64,000 nt of DNA from Acanthochlamys bracteata (taxonomy: Eukaryota; Streptophyta; Magnoliopsida; Pandanales; Velloziaceae): NCBI GenBank assembly GCA_019914995.1, contig CM034134.1, positions 7,262,463 to 7,326,462 on the forward strand. The letters run 5' to 3'. The position numbers and the translations under genes were made by a program. Positions within the stretch are counted from its first letter, which is position 1; each line of letters starts with the position of its first letter. Positions 11,342 to 24,200 of the stretch are shown piece after piece. The notes beneath the pieces were generated by a model, which was given only the letters and a program-made list of their open reading frames with translations, ran no database searches and was not told the DNA's origin.

Positions 11342-12709
11342 AAATTCCACCGAACCAGCAGAGGCTCTTCGCCGAAAGCAGCTGGAGGATGACCGCACTC
11401 TTACTGACTACAATATCCAGAAGGGTATGGTAGCTTATTTATTGGTTAATCTTATATTTTGGTGTTCATTGTATGATTCACAAATTTTCTGCATTCAGAT
11501 TGTTAGATCATTCATTACCAGTTCCGTATGAGTTCTGTTCAATCAATGGTTGAGCTTATTGCGTTGAGTGTTATCTCATTAACAGTCAACTTGCTGAGCA
11601 ATAAATACTGTTTCTTTAATTTTGTTGTAATACCAACTATATAGAATTATCCTGACTTACCGTTTACTTATTGACATTCTTACATGAACTAAAAGGGGTT
11701 AATTATATGATTGTTACTTAATTAAGTTACTGTTTTGATAGAGAAGTTATAGGCCTTCACTTATGGCTATTATAGAGTCAATACTGATGTTTTAACTTTT
11801 TTGATACTGATGTTACATTGGATGTTATTGTAGAGTGAATCCTTCACTTGGTGCTGAGGCTTAGAGGTGGCATCATAGAGCCTTCACTCATGGCTCTTGC
11901 CAGGTAATACAATCAGGAAAAGATGATATGCCACATGTATGTATCTGGTCTAATTCGTCTGTTTTCTCTTACAACATTGATGGTGATAGTACTTACAGTA
12001 TACATACAGGATGCAGTTTGGTTTAAATGAGTTTTTATAATGTTAAGCATATGTGAATGATTCTGTAATCTCTTACAAATAGTTAGCGTCTTTAAAAGCA
12101 TGCGTTTAGTTACATGTAAGATGCTGTTTTTCATTGCTTGTGCTTTCTCAATTTTTGATATGCTTTTTATTTTAATCTTTTCTATTATATTTTAGGTCCA
12201 ACATGGATGATAAGTTAGACTATATTCTTAGAATTTCATATTCAAGGGGGGTTTGCTGTAACCTACTGCTGACTAGTGCTTTAAGTTGTATTGGTTTGGA
12301 TTCTTTCAGTTGGTTCTGTACTTCTATCTGCATGTACAATGGGATCTTATTATGTAAAATTTGCTGTGGAGTTTAACATTGGCTTAAAATTCAATCCTTT
12401 ACTAGGAGCAAGTCATCTTTATTTTTGTTTTCTATCTGCTCGTCTATTATTAATATTCTGGTGTGCCTCGAAGTATCTTGTGTCACTTTGCTGTACTAAA
12501 TGCAGGTGCTATGCAAGGTTGCACCAAAGAGCTGTGAACTGTCGTAAGAAGAAGTGTGGCCATAGCAACCATGTAAGATCCAAATGTTCTCGATGTTGAC
12601 AACATAATGTTGAAATATTTAATGAGCAACTTTTGATTGAATTCATAATAATGAATGGTTGGTTTCTCTCCCTCATTTGCAGCTGAAGCCCAAAAAGAAG
12701 ATCAAGTAA
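11342..12709 (+). pseudogene. ubiquitin-60S ribosomal protein eL40 fusion gene pseudogene, introns retained
   Basis: Four exon remnants match the ubiquitin-L40 fusion. 11342-11424 encodes IPPNQQRL, then after a 1-base loss KQLEDDRTLTDYNIQK. 11834-11936 encodes LHLVLRLRGGIIEPSLMALA and YNQEKMIC. 12506-12572 encodes [20 protein letters not shown]. 12683-12709 encodes LKPKKKIK and a stop. GT and AG borders are kept between all four, so this is a duplicated genomic copy and not a processed cDNA. The exon with the ubiquitin N terminus (MQIFVKT) is not found upstream. Internal TGA and TAA codons replace Ser and Lys codons in the second piece. An intact gene would supply free ubiquitin and ribosomal protein eL40. 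Confidence 0.88.
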
Positions 12710-13374
12710 GCACTATGCTGGACGAAGCTTCTCTATCGTACTATTTTTGTTTTTATAGTAGCATGTAAAAATGTATTTTCTGTTGGAGGGTTGTGAATCT
12801 AAAAAGGACTGAATATTTTTATGATGTTAGAGACATGCCGAGTATTTTCCTTTTTCTTAAAAATGAATGGTTTAGCATTTTATCAAATTGGGCTCAGTCA
12901 TTCGTTTATGCAATGCTTAATATTAGTATAAATTAATATTCGTTGATAATTGAGCTCAAATATCAGTATAAATTAATAATAATATATTTATTAAGATTTA
13001 AAATATTAGTATATAAAATATTAAATAAAAAGTATTATAAAAATATGTTATAAATTAAATTTTAAAAATTAAATAAATCATGAAAATAGATTCAAAATCT
13101 TAATAATACATCATTTATTATATATCTAAGGATATTTTAGTCATTATATATCTTATTTATTTATAAGCACAAGCTTATCCAAACATATCTTCAATTTTCC
13201 TTTATAAAAAGCTTTAAACAGTAAAATTTATCCAAACAGAATTCAATTAGAAGCAGCTTTTTCAGTAAAAAAGCACCAGCCTCTTCTTTCAGCAAAAGCA
13301 TATAAACAGCAGCTTTTGAATGAAAGCTCTAAATTTTAACCTTAGCCAAACATGGCCATAGTATGGGTTAGACA

Positions 13375-13940
13375 TAGTTAATCGTATCAACATCGTTTAA
13401 CATTTAATTATACAGATTAACATTATTAACTCTAATTTAATTTATTTAGTAATTAGATTAAATTTAGATCAATCTATTTAATAACTAAATTATAAAAATT
13501 AATATTTAATAACTAAATAATATAATATTTTGTTATCATATATCTAAAAAATATTAATTTTGATAAAATCTATTAATTAAGTAAACAATTAAGTACATCA
13601 TATTAAGTTAAGAGAAATATATATAAATTAAATTAAAAATTTATATTAATATCCTAAATATCTCTAATTATTATATAATATATACTATATAAATAATATA
13701 TTAGTTAAGTAAACTAATTTCATATCAATTCGAATTTATTTAGATTTTATTGATTCGAAATTGACTCGAACTCAGTTAAGATCTGATTTAAATTTTATTT
13801 TTTTGTGATCGATTTCAGATCTAAGTTAGGTCTAAAAATTGCCAATTCTAGGAAGGTTGTTCTGTAATTTTTGGAAAGTGATCTTCGAAAGTTTTCGTTT
13901 TTGTTAAAAAAAATATCTTTTGATAAAGCTTACTAATTAA
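13375..13940. repeat. segmental duplication, copy A (3' part)
   Basis: This block matches 15855-16370 in the same order, starting at ATCGTATCAACATC and ending after CTGTAATTTTTGGAAA and the following T/A run. The central part is an AT-rich element ending in GGTCTAAAAATTGCCAATTC. It is non-coding. Confidence 0.8.
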
Positions 13941-14008
13941 ATATGAAGCTATTTTAAAAAGTTATTATTTAAAATATTTTAAGAGTAAATTTACTTTTTA
14001 TTTATAAT

Positions 14009-14333
14009 ATATATAGGATAGAGATGTATACATATTTATTATTGTACATGCACACCCACACATCCAATTTCAGTCATCTGATCATTTCACCAGACGGCTG
14101 AAAGAGAAAGAAAACGCGTGAACACATCCATTACTTATCTACTTTTCATGTGTTCCCTCTCATTATTCTTCCTCATCTTGCCCGAACACAACTCTCTCTC
14201 GCCTCCCTCTCGATCGTTCCTGCCGGTGCTCTTCTGCAGTTCGACTTTGCCTTTCTTCATTTTTTTCTTCTTCCTCTCGTTCTCGGTGTGCTCTCCAACA
14301 TTTCTTCATTTTATCGGGCGGAATAAATGTGCG
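14009..14333 (+). repeat. left arm of a large inverted repeat
   Basis: This arm matches the reverse complement of 14799-15112 with scattered differences. Shared landmarks are TGATCATTT, GAACACAACTCTCTCTCG, GTTCTCGGTGTGCTCTCC and an outer end with ATATGTATA-like sequence. The open frames on both strands are low-complexity by-products of the CT-rich arm. Confidence 0.8.
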
Positions 14334-14798
14334 TTGTATTTTGTCCAAAGTTTGATGGTCAATTAAATATGACTAGTCTTTTAGTGTTGATGTTGTGTTG
14401 CCCACCACTGTTCTTTTACTAAGTTTAGAAAATTTAATTATAATAAATTTAATTATTACCAAATTAATTTTTACTTTCTTGTCTGTAATTTCTTTTGAAG
14501 TGATTTACACTATTTATGTTTTATCAATTAAAATTATTTTTTTAAACTTAAATGATATTAGTATTTGACTTGAATATATTGAGAAATATATGTTAGTGTT
14601 TTTCAAATACTACTATCTTGGTATATTGTTTGTGCCATGTTTTGTTTTTAAAAGTATGTTTATAGTAAAGTTGACCAATTTATTTTTAGTTTCCTAAAAA
14701 CAAAAGTATTTATCTTCATTTGAATTTTAGGTTATCCATATTCTTACATTTCCAGTTTCTTTCTATTAACTATTCTTACATTGGTCAACCCGATCCAC

Positions 14799-15103
14799 GC
14801 GCACAATCGTTCCGCTCAAAGAAAAGAAAAAACGTCGGAGAGCACACCGAGAACGAGAGAAAGAATAAGAAATGAAGAAATGCAAAGTCGAACAACGGGA
14901 GAGCACCAGGACGATCTAGAGGGAGGCGAGAGAGAGTTGTGCTCAGGCGAGACGAAAAAAAAGAATGATAGAGAACATGTGAAAATTGGATAAATAATGA
15001 GTGTGTTCACATATTTTTTTTCTCTTTCAACCATATGACTAAATGATCAGACAGCTGAGATTAAATATGTAGTGTGCATACACAGTAATAAATATATACA
15101 TAT

Positions 15104-15112
<9 letters not shown>
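14799..15112 (-). repeat. right arm of a large inverted repeat
   Basis: It is the inverted partner of 14009-14333. The spacer of about 465 bases between the arms (14334-14798) is mostly the sequence also found at 8375-8930. The arms therefore look like two inverted insertions around duplicated DNA, or one foldback element. Confidence 0.8.

Positions 15113-15150
<38 letters not shown>
15105..15150. repeat. (TA)n microsatellite
   Basis: An uninterrupted TA run of about 23 units sits at the outer end of the right inverted-repeat arm. Confidence 0.95.
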
Positions 15151-15155
<5 letters not shown>

Positions 15156-15854
15156 AAATAATAATTTTATCAAAATTAAAAATAGTTTATAAAATATTTT
15201 TAAAAAGTTACTAAAAATAATAGAATTTTAATAAAATGAAAAGTGGTGTAAAATATAATGTCACAAATGCGTCAATAGGCTTGACTGCGAAGTCCTTCCC
15301 TATTATTGCTTGTGCGTCAGGTAAGAAAAAGTGAAGAGTGCTTTAATTTTTATTTCTGGCATCAACTGAACGAACACAATTGGTTACATCCCATCAACTG
15401 TTTCATTTCATCAAATCGCTTTCCTTTCCTTTCTGCAACAAGAGCTCATTCCTTAAAATTCGCACCTTCAAACTTTCAAAACAAATGAAAAACTTCAAAG
15501 AAAAAAAAGGTAATGGATAGACATGGATATGGTATGGGTTAGACATGGATACGGTATGTTTCAAATATTCCGTAACTATATATTTTTTTTATCAAATTTT
15601 AAATTTTAAATAGTTTTTATATTTTAATTATATAAAAAATTTAGAATTTTATTTTTACATACGAAACTTTAATTTTAACTTTTTTATTTATACATTTTTT
15701 AATACAATTATATTTTTTAATTTTTAACATATTTTTAAAACCTATCGAAATATAAATACTGAACTCCACTTCTATTTTATTTTATTTTTCAAAAAACTTT
15801 ACTTTTTATTTTTTACTTTCACGAAATTTAGTTATGAACATTTAAAATACGCCC

Positions 15855-16370
15855 ATAGTTAAATCGTATCAACATCATTTAATATTTAATTATATAGATT
15901 AACATTATTAACTCTAATTTAATTTATTTAGTAATTAGATTATAAAAATTAATATTTAATAATAATAATATAATATTTGTTATTATATATCTAAAAAATA
16001 TTAATTTTAATAAAATCTATTAATTAAGTAAAAAATTAAGTATATTATATTAAGTTAAGAGAAATATATATAAATTAAATTAAAAATTTATATTAATATT
16101 CTAAATATCTCTAATTATTATATAATATATACTATATAAATAATAGTTAAATAAATTAATTTCGTATCAATTCGAATGATTTTATCGATTTCAAATTGAC
16201 TCCAATTCAGTTAAAATCTGATCTAAATTTGATTTTTTGTGGATTTTCCCTGTTAGGTCTGAAAATTGCTAATTCTAGAAAGATAGTTCTGTAATTTTTG
16301 GAAAATGATCTCCGAAAGTTTTCATTTTTGTTAGAAAAAAGTTATCTTTTCATAACCCCTACTAATGAAA
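15855..16370. repeat. segmental duplication, copy B (3' part)
   Basis: Matches 13375-13940, including the flanks of the AT-rich internal element. It has small deletions relative to copy A. No gene is seen. Confidence 0.8.
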
Positions 16371-17245
16371 AACAGTAAAGAATACTTTCAAACATCCATG
16401 GTATTTATTATATAATCTAGGGGTTATTATTTTCATCCAAAAATAATTTTTTGTCAAAACATTACTTAAATGACTTTTATAATAACTTTTATAAATTTAT
16501 ACGTACAAATAATTTGAATAATTCCATTTTTCAAAAACTAAATTTACAATCACTTACGGCAAAGTGGTGATTTAAAAGTGAAAGAGTAATTTAGAAAAAA
16601 CATCGAACAAATCCAAAAGTATTAGGACATATAATATTATTAAGTCTACTCAAACTACTACAAAAAATTCTAAATTATAATAAGTATGTCTTTTTTTGCA
16701 TATAAAAGTGATTTCTTTTCTACTAAAAAATCACTTTTAATTTATTTTTTATTAAAAAAATATAAAATATCACTTCTAACTTATTTTTCAATATAAAAAA
16801 AACATTATTTTTTAACAATATTATTTTTAACAAATTATTTGTAAAAATTTATTTTTAAAAAACTTACTTTAAAGTCAAAAAGACATACCCTAATATCTGT
16901 AACGATTAAATATATCATTTTTAAGCATAAAATACTGATTTTTCTAAAAAATTATTATAACTTCATTCTTAAAGCAAAGAGTACACAATTTTTAATAATT
17001 TGTTAGCTTTTTTCTTAGAACATTAAATGATTAATAATTTCTTAGCTTAAGAAAAACCAATTATATGAAAGTTAGGAAACATGGAGGGTGTTTCAAATTT
17101 TCCAATTCCCAATACCAAATAACAAAATCCAGTATCCAGCCTGGCTCCCTCAAACAAAGTCAAGCCCTGTGTGCCATCTCCACTTCAAACGTGTACTCCT
17201 CTCCCTTTCCCTCTTTCTCTACAGCTGTTTCCCTTCTTTCCCTTC
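16371..17245. other. AT-rich upstream region of the first EXO-like gene
   Basis: Mostly A/T. From about 17065 the composition turns pyrimidine-rich, as expected for a plant promoter-proximal region and 5' UTR. No other gene is seen. Confidence 0.5.
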
Positions 17246-17253
17246 TATTTAAA
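17246..17253 (+). promoter_or_regulatory. TATA box of EXO-like gene 1
   Basis: TATTTAAA lies about 54 bases before the start codon at 17307 in a CT-rich context. It is the best core promoter candidate for this gene. Confidence 0.55.
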
Positions 17254-17306
17254 TCTTCTTCCAATCCTTCAAAATCCATTTCCCAATCTCTCCGTTAATT
17301 CCATCC

Positions 17307-18245
17307 ATGGCAATAATGCTACAAAACTCTCTCGTACGTTTTTTTCTTGTTTCATTTCTCTTCCTGTTCGGTTTCTCTTCTGCGATTGATCCGAGAAAAC
17401 TTTTTTTAGTTCAAGAACAACCGCTGGTGTTGAAATACCACAATGGTCCTTTACTTAAAGGCAACTACTCAATCAACGTTCTCTACTACGGCCGTTTCAC
17501 TCCGGCGCAACGGTCTATCATCGTCGATTTCATTAAATCTCTGACCAAACAAGTTCCGTCTTCTCGTACTCCGACTGTTTCTTCCTGGTGGAGAACCACG
17601 GAGAAATACAGAGGCGGTGGTGCTTCAGCTATCTCTTTGGGGTACCAACTCGTCGACGCGAAGTATTCGCTCGGAAAAATACTGAAATCAACGGACATAC
17701 TTAAACTGGCTCGTGGCGCCGGACGTCACCGGAATGCTATAACGCTAGTGCTTACTTCGTCAGACGTCGTTGTTGGTGGATTCTGTATGAACACATGTGG
17801 GTCCCACAAGTCGGCGACAACGGCGCCGGGACGGAAAGCTAAATTTACTTATATATGGGTAGGTAACTCTGCATCGCAATGTCCAGGGCAATGCGCGTGG
17901 CCGTTTCATCAACCGCTGATCGGTCCACAATCTCCGCCGTTGGTTTCACCGAACAACGACGTCGGCATAGACGGAATGATAATCAACATAGCCACTTTGC
18001 TCGCCGGAACGGTTACTAATCCCTTCGGTAACGGGTTTTTTCAAGGACCCGCTACGGCTCCATTAGAGGCGGTAACGGCGTGTCCTGGCGTTTTCGGGTC
18101 GGGTTCGTTTCCAGGTTATCCTGGGAAAACGTTGAAGGATTCGGTTACCGGAGCTAGTTATAACGCCGTCGGAATCGCCGGAAGGAAGTACTTGCTTCCG
18201 GCGATGTGGGACCCCAAGACTTCACAGTGCGCTACACTTGTGTAG
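17307..18245 (+). CDS. EXL: EXORDIUM-like protein (PHI-1/EXO family), gene 1
   Basis: An intact 312-residue single-exon gene, close to the usual 300-315 for EXORDIUM/PHI-1 proteins. The first about 26 residues are a hydrophobic signal peptide ending FGFSSA, so the product should go to the apoplast. After it come PLVLKYHNGPLL and YGRFTPAQRSII, then the family core with [36 protein letters not shown] and [11 protein letters not shown], ending [21 protein letters not shown]. Six cysteines follow the family pattern. No catalytic motif is known for the family. Members such as Arabidopsis EXO and EXL2 and tobacco PHI-1 are linked to brassinosteroid- or phosphate-responsive cell expansion and carbon status. 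It is most similar in this window to the gene at 27625, sharing PATAPLEAVTACPGVFGSG. The start was chosen because the signal peptide begins there and a TATA box lies about 54 bases upstream. Confidence 0.96.
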   Translation: MAIMLQNSLVRFFLVSFLFLFGFSSAIDPRKLFLVQEQPLVLKYHNGPLLKGNYSINVLYYGRFTPAQRSIIVDFIKSLTKQVPSSRTPTVSSWWRTTEKYRGGGASAISLGYQLVDAKYSLGKILKSTDILKLARGAGRHRNAITLVLTSSDVVVGGFCMNTCGSHKSATTAPGRKAKFTYIWVGNSASQCPGQCAWPFHQPLIGPQSPPLVSPNNDVGIDGMIINIATLLAGTVTNPFGNGFFQGPATAPLEAVTACPGVFGSGSFPGYPGKTLKDSVTGASYNAVGIAGRKYLLPAMWDPKTSQCATLV

Positions 18246-20503
18246 ATCATCATCATAATAGTAGAGAGATGAGATATTGTGATAAATATTGTTAAATATA
18301 TGTATTTGTAGCAGTGTATACATGTTTTATGTTTCGTTTTCATTTCATACTCCGGTTTTTCATTTGTTTATTTAAAATATAATGCTTTGATGAATTTGAT
18401 ACTTAACTATTTCATTTTAGTGCTTTTGATGAATTTTTGTTTAAGATTTTCGAGTTGAACTGAAACTGCTGTTGCTGCTCTTGTTTGAAATGCAATAATT
18501 GAGGTCGTCGCCATGATGATGTACGGTTAAAGAAAAGATAGGAACATTGTTGATATCAGGAACTCACAAGGAAAAACATTTATTATGTTCTCAGGTAAGA
18601 AATTTCTTTTTTTTACCGTTCCCTAAACCCTAAACCCTTTTTACGTTCTTTGCTGAATTTGTAAAAATTATTATTTAGCACAAAAAAAGGTATTACTTAC
18701 AGATTGTCGAAGAAAGAATAAATTTTTAAATTGAATTTAAATTAAATTTTACAAAATTTAGAAGTAGATTTTGATAAGTACTTACTTTATGGTAGCAACT
18801 GAAATAAGTGAATTTGTTAAGTTTGCAAAAAAAGTAAAAGATCATTTGGTAAATTTTTATTTCATTTTATTATATATATATATATATATATATATAAAAA
18901 GTAGGAATAATGGCAATTTATTTTAGGGGCATTTTAAAGCATTCTTTTCTAAAAATATGCGTACAAAATTTTTAATATAATTTTCATTCGTTAGATATAA
19001 AAATTATAAGTTACAAAAACGGTGATAAAATTTTATCTCAATAGAATCATAAATTGATCTTCATCGAGTCTCTTGATCAAAATAACATTAAAAAAAAGAA
19101 TATTCGTATCAAATTTTATTATTTATATCATTTGATCAAACAGATTGACTTGTATTGCGATTGAATTGAAATTTTGTCAACATATTTTTTACTAATAATT
19201 TTTATATTTAACGGTGAAGATTGAATTTGAAACTTTAAATTAAAAAAAGTGTCCCTAAAAATAGAGTGCCTCTATCTCCATCCTATATATATTATTTATT
19301 TATTTATTTACTTATTTAAATAAATAATTTTATTTGTAAATTTAAAACAATTTTTAAAAAAAGTCTTAGTTCTAAAAACTACAAAAGGATTCTAATATTG
19401 TTGGCTCCATGACTTGAGTTCTTTTTTTTTAAATTTCTTTAAGAATATTTTAAACAAACATGCTATGCACGTCTTATGGTCTAGTAACGCAAGTACGAAT
19501 GTTCCTTGGCATTTTTAATTGACTATTAATGCCGGAATATATTTTGCAAAAAAGATCCACAGAATTTCTTATAGCTAAGCCCAAAATTATGTTTATAATA
19601 ATTGTTTTAATAATTATTGTTTAAAATTTTATTTTCTGAAAAATAAGAAACACATTTCTTATCTAACAAACAATCATAAGAAGTTATCAAAAACCATATC
19701 AGTGGAACAAATTTAATTTTATTTATATTTCTCAAATTCTTAAAAATTATAAATATTTTAAAAATTTTATTTCATATTTTTAAATAAGACTTTTATAATA
19801 TTTTATGAAAGTTATTTTAAAATTTAGAAATTTGAAAACAAATTTATCGTAAAATTTTATTATTGCTTGTTTCAATTTTTAAAAATAATAAAATTAAAAT
19901 TATTTTTTGAAATAAAACAAAAATACGTTAAATTTTTAATTATAAAATTTCTTTTTATAAATATTTTTAAACACCCTCTAATGAAGCACCACTTGCAAAG
20001 AAATCAGGATTGATACAAATCTGATGAATTTTAATCAACTGGGCCATTGAATAATTAAAGACCATCATTAACTTTATGGTATGACCCATTCGCGTGCAAA
20101 ACCTTCACAACAACCCGTTCAGAGCTGCCACAATTCATTCCAATTAAACGTTCATCCCTACAAATGATCCAAAAAATTAAGCATATAAATTAATATATTT
20201 TTCAAAATTGTCGGCTAAAGATTTATTTAGTTATTAGAAAGATCCAAAATTGATTCATATAAATTAGTATTTTTTATTTAGTTATCATAAAGTGATCCAA
20301 AAAATAATTTATTTTTGTTTAGAAAATAATTTTCTTTAAATTTTTTATAAATTTATATCACCTGTTTTAAGTGTACGAACTGACTTTTATAAATATAAAA
20401 AGAAGGCGATATAGAATATATTCATTATTTTAGAAATTTAGAAAGCTTTTGTAAAAGTTTTTCTTTAAAAAAAATTTTTCAGCAATTTTGAACATGCCCT
20501 AAA
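18246..20503. other. AT-rich intergenic between EXO-like gene 1 and copia element
   Basis: No gene is seen. The first about 150 bases are the likely 3' UTR. A short telomere-like tract (CCCTAAACCCTAAACCC) is at 18621-18637, a TA run near 18874-18895 and an ATTT-rich stretch near 19290-19320. Confidence 0.55.
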
Positions 20504-20909
20504 TTTTAGCCAAAACAATAGCGGAAGCGAAAATAATCTTATAAGAAATTACTAACTTCTACCCATAGTCAATCCTTTCTCTTCTTTAAGTTCTTCAACT
20601 CAATGAGTTCTTCCAACACAATAACAACTCACTATGATGGAATAGAATCTCTCTTGAATTGCCTGTGTTGGGGACCCAAATGAATGATATTTATAAAAAA
20701 TGAAGTAGTTTCTCCCATCAAGAAACTACCTCCACAATATGATAACTACCAAGTAACTATATAGAATAACTATCCAATAATTATACTCAATGAAATAACT
20801 ACTAGACATGAGATAGTTACTATAACTCCTACTATTTAATTATTCTATAATTATGTTACATAATAGTAAAGACCATAAATAAAGTGTGACATTAAAATAA
20901 TATTCAATA
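20504..20909 (-). repeat. 3' LTR of copia element
   Basis: It aligns along its full length with 26166-26572. The outer TG has mutated to TT and the inner CA to TA. The flanking CTAAA supports the boundary. Confidence 0.9.
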
Positions 20910-21219
20910 TTCTCCCACTTGGTCTGAACTTTTACTTTATCATAATTTTTAAATAGTCTGGTATTCCACATGTCTAAATAGAAAAATAGAATTACATGAA
21001 TCATGGCAGTAATTTTCTTTATAAATAAAAATTTTCTTTTATGAATTACAATGTAATTTTTCTTCATTTGAATACACTCATACTTTTATGAATAAACCTC
21101 AGATGTTTATTCTGGGTCCTCAAAATATTTGTCATTCTCAACATAAATGTATATGAATATAAATGAGAAAATAAATTTAATCCAGAGTTTCATTACAGAC
21201 AAATTGATAGCATATCAAC

Positions 21220-24200
21220 TTAAATAGTAAGTGACAAATTAGGACTAAGTCCCATTTTTATTACATGATACTTAAACAATTTTGGTGGCATGTCTTTTGT
21301 TAAAGGATCTGCAATCATCAACTCAGTACGAATGTGCTCAATTTGCACTTCATTTGTTTTAATTTGCTCTCTAATTGCTAAGTACTTAATGTCGATGTGT
21401 TTACTTCGACTTTCACTTTTGTTATTCTTAGCAAAGAAAAAAGCAGCTGAATTGTCACAATACATCTTCAATGGCTTAGAGATACACTCAACAACTCGAA
21501 CCCCAGAAATAAAACTTTTTAACCAAATACCCTTTGATGTGGCATCGAAACAACAAACAAACTCGGCTTCTATAGTAGAAGTAGCAATTAAAGATTGTTT
21601 TGCACTTCTCTAAGATATAACTCCTTCAGTAAACATGAAGATATATCCAGATGTTGACTTTCGAGAATCAACACAACGAGTAAAGTCTGAATCTGAATAT
21701 CCAACAACTTCCAAAATGTCGGATCGTCTATATGTAAGCATGTAATTTTTAGTTCCTTGCAGGTACCGCATGACCTTCTTTGCAGCCTTGCAATGATCTA
21801 ATACTGGATTACTTTGATATCTTCCTAACATTCCAACTGTAAATGCAATGTCAGGTCTAGTACATATTTGAGCATACATCAAGCTCCCAATAGCTGAAGC
21901 ATATGGAATGTTTTTCATTCGTTCCCTTTCAAATTCATTTTTAAGATATTGATTCAAATTGAACTTATCGCCTTTCACTATAGGTGCAACACTAGGTAAT
22001 TCTTCATCCGAAATCTCTCAAAAACTTTATTGATATAGGCTTCTTGAGATAATCTCAAGATACCTTGAGATCTATCTTTATGGATCTTTATTCCAATAAC
22101 ATAAGATGCCTCACCTATATTTTTCATATCAAAATGTTCTGAAAGAAATTGTTTTAGCTCATGCAATAACCCCATATCATTGGTTGCAAGCAAAATATCA
22201 TCAACATATAAAACCAAAAAAATGATCTTACTCCCACTAACTTTGTGATATATACATTAGTCCATAATGTTTTCAACAAAATCAAATGAAGAAATAATAC
22301 TATGGAACTTTAAATACCACTGACGGGAAGCTTGCTTTAATCCATAAATAGATTTGCGTAGCTTACAAACCAAGTGCTCACCTTCATTAAAAACAAATCC
22401 TTCAGGTTGTTTCATATAAACCTCTTTCTCTAAATCTCCATTGAGGAATGCCGTTTTCACATCCATTTGATGTAAATCTAAATCAAAATGGACAACTAAT
22501 GTCATGATGATACGGAACGAATCCTTTTTAGAAACAGGAGAAAATATCTCTCGATAATCAATTCCTTCCTTCTGCGTGAATCCCTTGGCAACAAGTCTGA
22601 CCTTATATCTCTCAATGTTGCCTAATGAATCTTTCTTGGTTTTAAATATTCATTTACAACCAATAGTCTTCACCCCATTAGGCAACTCAACAAATCTCAT
22701 ACTTGATTATTTGCCATAGAATCCATCTCATCTTTCATAGTATCATACCACAATTTAGATTTATCACTTTCCATTACTTGTGAAAATGTCTCAGGATAAT
22801 TCTCTGTACTAATGTCGTAATCAGATTCATATAGATACACAACATAATCAATAGAAATTGCTGATTTTCTAACTCTAATAGATCTTCTTAATATTGTATC
22901 AACAATCTCTTATGAAGGTTGTTGCCTAACTGGATGTGCCTCTTGTGGAGGTTGTCTTTTAAGATTTTCTAAAGTACTTTCAGCAAGATGTGGAATTTGA
23001 GTGATTGGTTCTTCAATATCCATTCTATTTGAATTAACGACTAATTTTATACTCGATTCGGGAGTTATATTTGAAACATGATCTTCCTCAAAAACTAAAA
23101 TTTTGAATTGATCACTCCCACTAACCACATCATTCTCAAAAAATTTAGCATTTCTTTATTCAACAATTCTACTGGTATGGTATGGATAGTAAAACTTATA
23201 ACCCTTGGATTTTTCAAGATATCCAATAAAATATCCACTGATAATCCTTGAATCTAACTTCTTTTCTTGCGGATTATAAACTCTAACTTCAGCTGGGCAA
23301 CCCCAAATGTGCACATATCTCAAACTTGGTTTCCAACCTTTCCATAATTCAAAAAGCGTTTTAGAAACTGCCTTGATTGGAACTCTGTTTAATATATACG
23401 CTGCTGTTTTAAGAGCTTCTTTACATAATGAAGAAGAAAGTTTGGAGTTGCTAAGCATACTCCTCACCATATCCATTAATGTTCGATTTCTTCTTTCTGC
23501 TACATCGTTCTGTGATGGTGAACCAGGCAATGTGTATTGAGCTACAATACCTTGCTCTTGAAGAAATTCAGCAAATGGACCTGGTACTTGTCTAGTACCT
23601 GTATATCTACCATAAAATTCACCACTTCTATCAGATCTCACGATTTTAATTTGTTTTTCACATTGTTTCTCCACTTCTACCTTATAAAATTTAAAAGCAT
23701 CCAACGCTTCGTTCTTATTATGAAGCAAGTAGAGATACATAAATCATGAATAATCATCAATGAAAGTAATGAAATATTTCTAACTACTATAGCACATATC
23801 AAGACAGTAAATATCTGTGTGTATGATTTCTAAAATTTCATAACTCTTCCTATAACATTTGTTATTCTTGTTAGTCTACTTTCCTTTAATACAGTCTACA
23901 CAAGTATCAAAATTCGTAAAGTCAAGAGTTTCAAGCACTCCATCATTTACTAACATTTTAATTCTCTCAATAGAAATATGTCCCAATCTTCGATGCCATA
24001 ATATGGAAGATTTCTCATTTATAACACAAAGCTTAATACCAGCATTATTGTGTGAAGCCATCAAACTATAGGGAACATTATTACTTAAATTAATTTTGAA
24101 CAAACCATCATCTATTATACCATTTCAACAACATTTGAATCTTTTAATAAATTAAAAAATATTCCATAAAATTTGAAGGAAAAACCCAAAGGTACAAGTC

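Larger units (their letters stand above)
14440..15545. repeat. segmental duplication, copy B (5' part)
   Basis: Blocks at 14440-14760, 15175-15268 and 15303-15530 match 8375-8930, 9765-9836 and 10287-10530. The last block shares long identical words such as TTTATTTCTGGCATCAACT and AAATTCGCACCTTCAAACTT. No ubiquitin-eL40 sequence is seen in this copy. Confidence 0.85.

Noticed and set aside
14118-14366. Open frames on both strands in the inverted-repeat arms
   Set aside because: Low-complexity CT/GA-rich sequence. The same pattern appears in the inverted arm, as expected from the repeat.
15303-15488. 60-codon frames at 10290 and 15306 that look conserved
   Set aside because: They are conserved only because they lie in the segmental duplication. 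There is no domain, and the surrounding DNA is equally similar.
18621-18637. Interstitial telomere
   Set aside because: Only about two and a half CCCTAAA units are present, too short for more than a chance or telo-box motif.
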